Origin: Glycomyces fuscus
GTDB lineage: Bacteria; Actinomycetota; Actinomycetes; Streptosporangiales; Streptosporangiaceae
NCBI GenBank assembly: GCA_002529455.1
Contig: NYMS01000048.1
Location: 310,001-374,000, forward strand
Reading direction: 5' to 3'
Length of the DNA: 64,000 nt
Below the pieces are notes generated by a model. It was not told the origin of the DNA, did not search any database, and saw only the letters and a program-made list of their open reading frames with translations. A program made the translations under genes and the position numbers. Below are positions 8,881 through 16,565 of this stretch, piece after piece (position 1 is the first letter of the stretch; every line of letters begins with the position of its first letter).

Positions 8881-9641
8881 GGGAGCCTCCAATCGGGTTG
8901 CGGAAAGGGCTGTGCCACGGGGCGCACGTACCACCGTGGTGACGGAACGTAGTCAGACTGGAGGTGCGGACACGCGTTCCCCTCCGGGTTCCCCGGCTGG
9001 GCGGACGCGTGCGGGCTCGGTGCGCGCGGGGCCGGCGAACGGACACGCGCGCGGGAGGACCCTAGCTCACTGCTGGCCCGGCGGACTCCCGGGGGACGGG
9101 TGGGGCGGCCTGGCGGCCGGTCCTGCCCGTCGGGTGTTCCCAGCCTCCGGCGCTCCTGTCGGGGCCGTGTGCGCGGGCTGGGGCGAAGGGAGCGCCGGTA
9201 GCGCTCCTTCGACGGTAGCGGGGGTGGCGGGAACCCTCATCGCTGCCTCGTCTTCTTCCGGATTCAGCGTCCATCCAGGGTTCGGATGGCTGTGAACGCC
9301 ATGTGAGGGGCGGGCAACGACCGTTTCACTGCTCGCCACTCCCTTTCCTATCCTGTTGTGGCAATGTAACAGAAATGACGACGTGTGAGGATATTACCCT
9401 CTGGTAGTGCATGAGGCCACAGTGCTACCTCGGATCCCTGCTATAACTTTCTTCCTTCGCGTAACAGACAGCTTTCGTACACTGCCCAGCGGCGTCCCGA
9501 AGAAACGGATATCGGGCCGCGGATCCGCGGGCCCCTCACACGGCGCCGCGCCGCCGCGGTCCGTCCGCGCCCCGGAAGAGACCGCGCCCGCCGGACGCTG
9601 CTCCGCCACGGCGGGCACCCACGCCCGGCCCACCGCGCGGC
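8881..9641. other. Intergenic region with an AT-richer patch, no gene recognised
   Basis: About 760 bp upstream of the globin gene and downstream of the yicI terminators. Open frames exist on both strands but their composition is not gene-like. Positions 9300-9500 are clearly AT-richer than the surroundings. They may hold promoters, a small RNA or a decayed gene; nothing specific can be named. Confidence 0.4.
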
Positions 9642-9674
9642 GGAGGCCCCCGGCGCACCGGGCCGGGGGCCTCC
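9642..9674 (-). terminator. Second hairpin downstream of yicI
   Basis: 12 bp perfect GC stem (9642-9653 with 9663-9674) with an 9-base loop, lying beyond the first hairpin after the yicI stop. Confidence 0.6.
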
Positions 9675-9686
9675 CCGCGTGCTTTC

Positions 9687-9726
9687 GGGGCCGGTCCCGG
9701 ACCGGCCGCGGCCCGGGACCGGCCCC
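9687..9726 (-). terminator. Hairpin terminator of the alpha-xylosidase operon
   Basis: 14 bp perfect stem (9687-9700 with 9713-9726), four bases after the yicI stop codon; together with the next hairpin it forms a tandem terminator. Confidence 0.6.
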
Positions 9727-9730
9727 GGGG

Positions 9731-12070
9731 TCAGGGCAGGCGGAGGCTGACGCGGGAGGTACCGGCCGGGACCGACACGAGGGTGCCGCGGTCGGTCGCG
9801 CTCACCTGCGCGGCGGAGTCGGCTGTCCCGGCCCCGCGCACGCCGACCAGCAGCACACGCCACCCGTGGGCCGGAGCGGCCTCGGCCTCCACGGTGATCC
9901 CGTCCCCGGAGCGCTCGGTCCGGAAGACGGCGGCGGCCGAGCCGTCGGCGGACGGTACGACCGTGGTCGACCCGGTCGGCGGCGCGGGGTCCCCGGCCCC
10001 GTACACGTGCAGGGTCAGCCCGTCCGTGTAGTCGTAGTCGGGGCGGTCGTCCACCGCGCCCACGGGGAGGACCGCGTGCGGCCGCACCAGCAGGGGCAGT
10101 GAGTCGAACCCGTGGGTCTCGCGGCGCCAGACGGGGCCCCGCACCGTCTCTCCCGTGAGCAGGTGGGTCCACACGCCCTCGGGGACGTAGTACTCCACGG
10201 AGCCGTCCGGGCTCAGCACGGGGGCGACCAGGAGGTCGTCGCCCAGCATGTACTGCGTGTCCAGGTGGTGGCAGGTCGGGTCGTCGGGGAACTCCAGCAG
10301 CATCGCGCGCATCATGGGCGTCCCCTCCCGGTGGGCCTGCACGGCCGCTCCGAACAGGTAGGGCATGAGCGTGCACTTGAGCCGGGTGAACAGGCGGGCC
10401 ACCTCGGTGGACTCCTCGTCGAAGTCCCACGGCACCCGGTAGGAGCGGCTGCCGTGCAGCCTGCTGTGCGAGGAGAGCAGTCCGAACGCGAGCCACCGCT
10501 TGAACACCGCGGCGTCGGGGGTGCCCTCGAAGCCGCCGATGTCGTGGCTCCAGAAGCCGAACCCCGACAGCCCCAGGGACAGGCCGCCGCGCAGGCTCTC
10601 CGCCATGGCCTCGAACGTCGAGGCGCAGTCGCCGCCCCAGTGCACCGGGAAGCTCTGTCCGCCCGCCGTGGCCGAGCGGGCGAAGAGGACGGCCTCCCCC
10701 TCACCGCGCTCGCGCACCAGCAGGTCGAACACCGTCGCGTTGTACAGGTGCGTGTAGTAGTTGTGCATGCCCTGCGGGTCGGAGCCGTCCGACCACACGA
10801 CGTCGGTCGGGATGCGCTCGCCGAAGTCGGTCTTGAAGCAGTCCACGCCCATGTCCAACAGGGCCTTGAGCTTCCCGGCGTACCACGCGCGGGCGTCGGG
10901 GGACGTGAAGTCGACCAGGGCCATCCCCGCCTGCCACATGTCCCACTGCCACACCGTCCCGTCCGGCCGCCGGACCAGGTGCCCCAGCCGGGAGCCCTCC
11001 TCGAACAGCGCCGACCGCTGGGCGATGTAGGGGTTGATCCACACGCAGGTCCTCAGGCCCCGGGCCTTGAGCCGGGAGAGCATGCCGACGGGGTCGGGGA
11101 ACAGCTCCGGGTCCCACTCGAAGTCGCACCAGTGGAACTCGCGCATCCAGAAGCAGTCGAAGTGGAACACGCTGAGCGGCACGCCCCGCTCCGCCATGCC
11201 GTCGATGAAGCGGCTGACCGTGCCCTCGTCGTAGGAGGTGGTGAACGACGTGGACAGCCACAGTCCGAACGACCACCGCGGCGGCAGCGCGGGGCGGCCG
11301 GTGAGCGCGGTGTACCTGGCCAGGATCTCCTTGGGGCTCTCCCCGTGGATGACGTAGTAGGTCAGGGCGTGGTCCTCGACGCTGAACTGCACGCGGCCCA
11401 CCGACTCCGAGCCGACCTCGAACGACACCGGGCCGGAGTGCGCCACGAACACCCCGTAGCCCCGGTTGGTCAGGTAGAACGGCACGTTCTTGTAGGCCTG
11501 CTCGCTGCTCGTGCCGCCGTCGGCCTGCCAGATGTCCACGGTCTGGCCGTTGCGCGTGAACGGCGTGAACCGCTCGCCCATGCCGTACACGAGTTCGCGG
11601 ATCCCCAGCGACAGCTGCCCGAGCATGTGGTGGGAGCCGTCCGCGTCCTCGACGAAGGCGGCGCCCTTGGCGTCGACCTCGGTCAGCGTCGTGCCGCCCG
11701 CGCGGAACTCCATCCGCCAGGGGCCCTCGGTGCCCACCCGCAGGGACAGGTCCCCGCTGGTCAGCTCCACCGAGAGGTCGTCCCGTGCCACAGAGGGGGC
11801 GGCGCCGGGGTCGCTGCGCACGTCGAACTCCGGTGTGCGCCGGACCGAGCCCGCCAGGTGCGTGGTCCGCACGCCGATCACGCCGGGGGCGGGAGACCAG
11901 CAGTCGACCGTGATCAGCGCTGTGTTGAGCGTGTCCCCCCGGTGCCCGATCGGGCGCACGGGGGCGTAGAGGGTGAACCGGTCGTCGTGCACCCGTACGT
12001 CGCGTGCCTCGTGCGCGTAGTTCGCGCGCACGCCCTTCCTCATCTGCCAGAAGCCATCGGTGAACTTCAT
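9731..12070 (-). CDS. yicI: Alpha-xylosidase, glycoside hydrolase family 31 (YicI type)
   Basis: Retaining alpha-glycosidase of 779 residues that removes alpha-linked xylose (or glucose) from oligosaccharides such as isoprimeverose units of xyloglucan. The nucleophile Asp415 lies in DCFKTDFGERIPTD and the acid/base Asp481 in PVHWGGDC, with the same 66-residue spacing as in E. coli YicI. The segments GFGFWSHDIGGFEGT and SSHSRLHGSRSYRVPW are also YicI-like. No signal peptide, so it acts in the cytoplasm on imported sugars. ATG 12070 has AGGGAAGGG upstream. It is the last gene of the lacI-binding protein-permease-permease operon, 55 bp after the second permease gene. Confidence 0.93.
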   Translation of the reverse strand: MKFTDGFWQMRKGVRANYAHEARDVRVHDDRFTLYAPVRPIGHRGDTLNTALITVDCWSPAPGVIGVRTTHLAGSVRRTPEFDVRSDPGAAPSVARDDLSVELTSGDLSLRVGTEGPWRMEFRAGGTTLTEVDAKGAAFVEDADGSHHMLGQLSLGIRELVYGMGERFTPFTRNGQTVDIWQADGGTSSEQAYKNVPFYLTNRGYGVFVAHSGPVSFEVGSESVGRVQFSVEDHALTYYVIHGESPKEILARYTALTGRPALPPRWSFGLWLSTSFTTSYDEGTVSRFIDGMAERGVPLSVFHFDCFWMREFHWCDFEWDPELFPDPVGMLSRLKARGLRTCVWINPYIAQRSALFEEGSRLGHLVRRPDGTVWQWDMWQAGMALVDFTSPDARAWYAGKLKALLDMGVDCFKTDFGERIPTDVVWSDGSDPQGMHNYYTHLYNATVFDLLVRERGEGEAVLFARSATAGGQSFPVHWGGDCASTFEAMAESLRGGLSLGLSGFGFWSHDIGGFEGTPDAAVFKRWLAFGLLSSHSRLHGSRSYRVPWDFDEESTEVARLFTRLKCTLMPYLFGAAVQAHREGTPMMRAMLLEFPDDPTCHHLDTQYMLGDDLLVAPVLSPDGSVEYYVPEGVWTHLLTGETVRGPVWRRETHGFDSLPLLVRPHAVLPVGAVDDRPDYDYTDGLTLHVYGAGDPAPPTGSTTVVPSADGSAAAVFRTERSGDGITVEAEAAPAHGWRVLLVGVRGAGTADSAAQVSATDRGTLVSVPAGTSRVSLRLP

Positions 12071-12125
12071 GGGCGGCCCTTCCCTGTCGTCTTGGTCTCG
12101 GTTCGCCGGTGGTGCGGGCGGCGGG

Positions 12126-13034
12126 TCACTTGATCGACCCCCCGGAGATCCCGGCCGCCACGTATTTCTGCGCGACGACCAGGAGCACCGCCGCGGGGAT
12201 CGAGGAGAGGACGGCCACGGCCATGACGGCGCCCCAGTCGCCGACGTGCGCGCCGATGTACTCGTAGATGCCGAGCGTCACGGGCTTGACCGCGTCGGTC
12301 GTGTTCAGCGTCAGCGCGAAGAGGAAGTCCGACCACGCGAACAGGAAGGTGAACAGGCTGCCCGTGATCAGCGCGTTGCGGCTCATCGGCAGCACGATCG
12401 AGACCAGTACGCGCAGGCGGCCCCCGCCGTCGAGCATCCCGGCCTCCAGCACCTCCTCGGGGATGGACACCATGAACGCGCGCAGCAGGACGATCGTGAA
12501 GGGGATGCCCAGGGACGCGTCGGCCAGGATCAGCCCGAGGTAGGAGTTGACCAGCTCCAGCTCGACGTAGGCGTTGTACAGCGCGTTCGCCACGACGATG
12601 CCCGGGACCATCTGGGTGATCAGGGTGCCGAACACGACCGTCTCCGCGCCGCGCAGCCGGAACCGCGCCAGGGCGTAGGCCGCCGGGGCGGCGACCACCA
12701 GGCACACCGCGACCGCGCCGAGCGCCACCAGGATCGAGGTGAGCAGGTTGCCCGCCTGCGACTCCCACGCCCTCCGGAAGTTGTCGAGGTCGAGCGTGCG
12801 CGGGAACCACCGCAGGTCCACCATCGCGGCGCCCGGCTGCAGCGCCGTGTTGACCATCCAGTACAGCGGGAACAGCAGCACGGCCAGGACGAGGACGCCG
12901 AACACGACGCTCACGGCGTCGCCCCGGGCCCTGCGCGTCATGCGCGGTCGCCGGGGCCGCGCGGCGGCCGGGGCCCCGCCCCGCCGGGTCGGGCCCGCCG
13001 GGGCGGGGACGGCGCTGTCGGGTAGGGCGCTCAT
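12126..13034 (-). CDS. Carbohydrate ABC transporter permease (MalG/CUT1 type)
   Basis: Inner-membrane permease of 302 residues with six predicted helices. The EAA loop that contacts the ATPase is visible as EEVLEAGMLDGGGRLRVLVS, and the C-terminal AAGISGGSIK is typical of the MalG family. An Arg/Pro/Ala-rich cytoplasmic N-terminus of about 35 residues precedes the first helix. Its ATG overlaps the stop of the upstream permease (ATGA), indicating translational coupling. It forms the channel with the upstream MalF-like subunit. Alpha-xylosidase in the same operon suggests xylose-containing oligosaccharides as cargo. Confidence 0.92.
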   Translation of the reverse strand: MSALPDSAVPAPAGPTRRGGAPAAARPRRPRMTRRARGDAVSVVFGVLVLAVLLFPLYWMVNTALQPGAAMVDLRWFPRTLDLDNFRRAWESQAGNLLTSILVALGAVAVCLVVAAPAAYALARFRLRGAETVVFGTLITQMVPGIVVANALYNAYVELELVNSYLGLILADASLGIPFTIVLLRAFMVSIPEEVLEAGMLDGGGRLRVLVSIVLPMSRNALITGSLFTFLFAWSDFLFALTLNTTDAVKPVTLGIYEYIGAHVGDWGAVMAVAVLSSIPAAVLLVVAQKYVAAGISGGSIK

Positions 13035-13933
13035 CGGGTGACACCTCCACGGTTGGCGCGCAGGTAGACCACCGCGAACACCATGCTGACGAGGATCAGG
13101 ACGTTGCCGACGACGGCTCCCTGGCCGAAGTCGAGCTGGAGGAAGGACAACTGGTAGGTGAGGGTGCCCAGGGTCTCCGTGGAGTGCGCCGGACCGCCGT
13201 TGGTCAGCGCCAGGATCAGGTCCAGGATCTTCACGGTCGACATGAAGCCCAGCACCAGCACCACGGTCACGACGGGCCGCATCAGGGGCAGGGTCACCCC
13301 GAAGAAGGTGCGCAGCGGGCCCGCGCCGTCGAGCACGGCCGCCTCGCGCAGCTCCGCGGGGATCTCCTGGAGGCCGCCGTAGAGGATCACCATGTTGAAG
13401 GGGATGCCGATCCAGATGTTGACCAGCACCACCGACAGCAGTGCGAAGTCGGGGCTGCTCAGCCAGGGCACGGCCGAGGACGTGATCTGGAGCGCCTGGA
13501 GCGACTCGTTCAGCACCCCGGTCTCCTGGTCCAGGACCCGGCGCCAGACGGTGCCGGCCACCACCATCGGGATCAGCCACGGCAGCAGGAGCAGGGACCG
13601 CATGATCCCCGACAGCGGGAAGCGGCGGCTGAAGAAGACCGCGAGCGCCATGCCGATGCAGAACTGGCCCGCCAGCGACCCCACCGTGAACAGGAGGGTG
13701 TGCCACAGGGACGCGCCGAACAGCTCGTTGGCGAAGACCGCCCGCCAGTTCTCCAGCCCGTTGAACGGCGCCTCCCCCGTGAAGTACGTGGAGAAGGTGT
13801 AGTCCTGGAAGCTCATCACCACGTTGCGGACCAGCGGGTACCCGAAGAACAGCAGCATGTACAGCAGTGCCGGGGCGACGAAGAGCCACTTCGTGAGGTT
13901 CTGGCGCCCGCGCGGCGCGGTCGTCGTCGTCAT
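13031..13933 (-). CDS. Carbohydrate ABC transporter permease (MalF/UgpA type)
   Basis: Membrane permease of 300 residues with six helices, starting NLTKWLFVAPALLYMLLFFG. The EAA motif reads AELREAAVLDGAGPLRTFFG, followed by TLPLMRPVV. Family knowledge: this subunit pairs with the MalG-like protein to translocate sugars. Its ATG overlaps the stop of the binding-protein gene upstream by four bases (ATGA) and its own stop overlaps the next start. No ATPase gene is present in the operon, so a shared MsiK/MsmK-type ATPase encoded elsewhere is presumably used, as in Streptomyces. Confidence 0.92.
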   Translation of the reverse strand: MTTTTAPRGRQNLTKWLFVAPALLYMLLFFGYPLVRNVVMSFQDYTFSTYFTGEAPFNGLENWRAVFANELFGASLWHTLLFTVGSLAGQFCIGMALAVFFSRRFPLSGIMRSLLLLPWLIPMVVAGTVWRRVLDQETGVLNESLQALQITSSAVPWLSSPDFALLSVVLVNIWIGIPFNMVILYGGLQEIPAELREAAVLDGAGPLRTFFGVTLPLMRPVVTVVLVLGFMSTVKILDLILALTNGGPAHSTETLGTLTYQLSFLQLDFGQGAVVGNVLILVSMVFAVVYLRANRGGVTR

Positions 13934-15177
13934 GACCGTCCCCCCAGCTCCGCCTCGACCCGCGCCTGCGCGTTCTCCATGGCCTCCCGGGGGCTCGCCT
14001 CGCCGGTGAGAGCCGCCTGCAGCGCGGTGCCGACGGCCTGGGAGTAGGTGTTCCACTCGGTGCCGGCGTACTCGGTCCTGCTGCGCGCCGTGCGCACCTG
14101 GTCCACGAACGGCGCCAGTTCGGGCACCATCTCGCGGTACCGCTCGGCCGCCTCGGTGTCGACGGGAACGTTGCTGCCCTTGGTCGACCAGTCCAGCTGC
14201 GCCTCCGCCGTGGTCAGGCAGGCCACGAGCTCGGCGGCCACGCGTTCGCGGTCGGGGTGCTCGGCGTTGACCGGCACGGTGAAGGTGGTCCCGCCGATCG
14301 GCGCCACCGAGGTGTCCCCGGCCTCGGGCACGGGGATCTCCGCCACGGCCCACTCCAGGTCGGGGTGCTCCCGCAGGACCGGCAGCTGCCAGGGGCCGTT
14401 CACCATCATGGCCGCGTTGCCCGCGATGAACTGGTCGTTGACGTCGGCCTGGGTCCAGTTGACCACCGAGGGGGAGACCGAGCCCGCCTCGACCAGCGAG
14501 GTGACGTACTCCAGCGCCTCCACCGACTCCGGTGAGGCCAGCTCCCTCTCGTCGCCGCCGTTGGACCACAGCCACGGCAGGAACTGGTAGACGCCGTCCT
14601 CCGTGGCCAGGGCGCTGACGGCGAGGCCGTAGCGCCCGCCCCCGGTCAGCTCGGCGGCGGCCTCCTCCAGCTCCGCCCAGGTCCGGGGCGGGTCGATGCC
14701 CGCCTCCTCCAGGACGGCCGTGTTGTAGAAGAGGCCGAGGGAGTTCACCGACCTGGCGGCTCCGTAGTACACGCCCTCGTAGCTGCCGATGGAGAGCGCG
14801 CCGTCGGACAGGTCCTCGGTGGGTGCGCCGAGGTCCTCCAGGGGGACCAGGCCCCCGGCCGCCGCGAACTGCGGCAGGTCCGAGCCGTCCAGGGAGAGCA
14901 CGTCGGGGAGCGAGTTCGAGGAGGCCATCCGCAGGGCCTTGGGGACGAGCTGGTCCGCGGGCACGCTGATCTGGCGCACCTCCACGCCCACCCGGGCACC
15001 GCAGGCGTCCATGGCCTCCTGGTCCCAGGTGTGGTAGGGCTCGTCGGTGCTGGAGTTCATGACCGTGTACACGCCCGGGTCGCGCTCGGCCGCGCAGCCG
15101 GCGCCCGCCAGGGCGAGCGCCACGGCGCAGGCGGCCGCCGACGTCGTTCGGAGTGGTCGGTGGAAGTGTTCGTGCAT
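13930..15177 (-). CDS. ABC transporter sugar-binding lipoprotein
   Basis: Extracellular solute-binding protein family 1, 415 residues. The N-terminus has a signal peptide ending in the lipobox LAGAGC, so the mature protein is lipid-anchored at Cys about 28. Family features include LPDVLSLDGSDLPQFAAAGGLVPL, GVYYGAARSVNSLGLFYNTAVL and PRTWAELEEAA. It captures the sugar and delivers it to the two downstream permeases, to which it is translationally coupled. A possible private promoter and an attenuator hairpin lie between it and lacI. Ligand inferred from the operon (alpha-xylosyl oligosaccharide) but not readable from sequence. Confidence 0.9.
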   Translation of the reverse strand: MHEHFHRPLRTTSAAACAVALALAGAGCAAERDPGVYTVMNSSTDEPYHTWDQEAMDACGARVGVEVRQISVPADQLVPKALRMASSNSLPDVLSLDGSDLPQFAAAGGLVPLEDLGAPTEDLSDGALSIGSYEGVYYGAARSVNSLGLFYNTAVLEEAGIDPPRTWAELEEAAAELTGGGRYGLAVSALATEDGVYQFLPWLWSNGGDERELASPESVEALEYVTSLVEAGSVSPSVVNWTQADVNDQFIAGNAAMMVNGPWQLPVLREHPDLEWAVAEIPVPEAGDTSVAPIGGTTFTVPVNAEHPDRERVAAELVACLTTAEAQLDWSTKGSNVPVDTEAAERYREMVPELAPFVDQVRTARSRTEYAGTEWNTYSQAVGTALQAALTGEASPREAMENAQARVEAELGGRS

Positions 15178-15197
15178 GTCGGGGGCCTCTTCGGCGG

Positions 15198-15232
15198 AGA
15201 ATAGGGGTCGGCACGGCGGCCGTGTCGTGCCG
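15198..15232 (-). promoter_or_regulatory. Possible promoter/operator in front of the binding-protein gene
   Basis: On the minus strand a TATTCT -10-like hexamer (15198-15203) lies about 20 bases before the start codon, and just upstream an inverted repeat CGGCACG / CGTGCCG (15209-15232). Position suits a second regulated promoter for the transporter genes. No clear -35. Confidence 0.35.
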
Positions 15233-15243
15233 CGGTCGGCCGC

Positions 15244-15272
15244 CCGGTCCGGCGAACGGGCCGCCGGACCGG
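15244..15272 (-). terminator. Intercistronic hairpin after lacI
   Basis: Perfect 11 bp stem with a 7-base loop, ten bases past the lacI stop. It may attenuate transcription between the regulator and the transporter genes, or stabilise the regulator mRNA. Confidence 0.5.
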
Positions 15273-15282
15273 CGGGGGCGGG

Positions 15283-16302
15283 TCAGGCCGGGGGAGCGAC
15301 CGTCCCCCCGGGGGTGATCTCGGGAGGGATGAGTTCGCGTCGTCCCCCGGGGAGGGGAGGGCTTCCGCGCGCGGCCTCGACGGCCAGCCGGGTCACGGCG
15401 GCCGACATCCGCTCGACGGGCAGTTCGATCCTGGTCGCGTCCAGCCCCGCCAGGTCCTCGGGGAAGCTGCCGATGGCCACCAGCGACACGTCCCCCGGCA
15501 CGTCGGTCCCGCGCGCGGCGAGGTGGCGCAGGATGCCGGGCACGGCCGCGGGGTGCTGGACGGCGAGCGCGGTGGGCGGGTGCTCGCCGTCGAAGAGCGC
15601 GTCCAGCCGCCGGTACAGCTCGGCGGGGTCCTTCGCCGAGGGGAGGGTGCGCACGGGGACGCCGAGTTCGGCGGCGGCGCGTTCGGCCCCGCGCAGGCCG
15701 CGCACGGAGTAGCTGCGGCCCGAGGCGATGTCCTGCTCCACCGTGGACAGGAAGCACAGGTCGCGGTGCCCGGCCCCGTGCAGCAGGCGCAGCGAGGCGG
15801 CCGCGGCCTCCTCCCAGTCGAGGTCGGCCCAGGGCGCGGCGTCCTCGTCGGAGGGGCGGCCGAGGACCACCACGGGGAACCCCAGCGCGTCCATCGCGCC
15901 GATGCGGGGGTCCTCCATCTCCACGCCCATGATCACCGCGACGTCGGCGAGCCTGCTGCGCGCGGCGCGCTCCAGTCCGTAGGCCCCGGCGTCGTCGTCG
16001 CGGACGGTCAGGAGCAGCAGGTCGTAGCCCAGCTCCCCGGCGGCGCGGCTCAGCCCGTACATGAACCGCCCGCCCACCGGCAGGTAGCCGGGCGAGGCCA
16101 GCGGCAGGGCGAGCGCGATCACGCGGGTGCGGGTGCTGCGCAGGGAGCGCGCGCCCGCGTTGGGGTGGTAGCCCAGCTCCTCGATGGCCGTCCGCACCGC
16201 GGCCCGGGTCCGCTCGGAGACCCTGCGGGAGCCGCTGAGCACGTAGGACACCGTGCTCGGAGCCACCCCCGCAGCCGCGGCGACGTCCTTGATGGTCACC
16301 AT
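15283..16302 (-). CDS. LacI family transcriptional regulator
   Basis: Repressor of 339 residues. The N-terminal helix-turn-helix is textbook (VTIKDVAAAAGVAPSTVSYV, then LSGSRRVSERTRAAV), with a hinge YHPNAGARSLRSTRTR followed by a periplasmic-binding-protein-like sugar domain. I chose ATG 16302 because it places the HTH at residue 2 and has GGGAGGG upstream; a longer frame to 16401 would run through the operators. It heads the minus-strand transporter/alpha-xylosidase operon and very likely represses it until the imported sugar binds. Perfect palindromes 20-70 bp upstream are the probable sites. Confidence 0.92.
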   Translation of the reverse strand: MVTIKDVAAAAGVAPSTVSYVLSGSRRVSERTRAAVRTAIEELGYHPNAGARSLRSTRTRVIALALPLASPGYLPVGGRFMYGLSRAAGELGYDLLLLTVRDDDAGAYGLERAARSRLADVAVIMGVEMEDPRIGAMDALGFPVVVLGRPSDEDAAPWADLDWEEAAAASLRLLHGAGHRDLCFLSTVEQDIASGRSYSVRGLRGAERAAAELGVPVRTLPSAKDPAELYRRLDALFDGEHPPTALAVQHPAAVPGILRHLAARGTDVPGDVSLVAIGSFPEDLAGLDATRIELPVERMSAAVTRLAVEAARGSPPLPGGRRELIPPEITPGGTVAPPA

Positions 16303-16322
16303 CGAGCCCTCCCCGTCCACCG

Positions 16323-16342
16323 TTGTCGAAGCGCTTCGACAA
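16323..16342. promoter_or_regulatory. LacI-type operator, perfect 20 bp palindrome
   Basis: TTGTCGAAGCGCTTCGACAA is a perfect palindrome with the central CG step expected of LacI-family operators. It lies 21 bases upstream of the lacI start and between divergent lacI and aconitase genes. Confidence 0.75.
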
Positions 16343-16359
16343 TCCGGTGCACGGATCCG

Positions 16360-16373
16360 TCGAATCGATTCGA
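16360..16373. promoter_or_regulatory. Second palindromic operator
   Basis: TCGAATCGATTCGA, a perfect 14 bp palindrome again with a central CG, centred about 34 bp (roughly three helical turns) from the first. The pair could allow cooperative binding or looping by the LacI-type protein. Confidence 0.6.
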
Positions 16374-16565
16374 TGAGCGGGCACCATGCTAGGAACCACA
16401 CCCCCGTGTGACAACCCCCTCATGGGAAGATCCCTCGCCGGCGGACCGGCGGGGGCACCCCGCGCGGCCCTCCTCCCGCTCCCGGCGCCCGGAACCGCCG
16501 GCGTTCCCGTTTGCCGCGCGCCCGTGCGGTCAGGGGCCGGAGGAGGCGGACGAGGGGAGATCGCC

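Noticed and set aside
9067..9339. Possible 90-residue protein on the minus strand upstream of the globin gene
   Set aside because: Pro/Ala-rich sequence with no ribosome site and no gene-like third-position bias.
10112..12133. A 673-codon plus-strand open frame opposite yicI
   Set aside because: The minus strand encodes a complete GH31 enzyme with correct spacing of catalytic Asp residues; the plus frame is an artefact of high GC.
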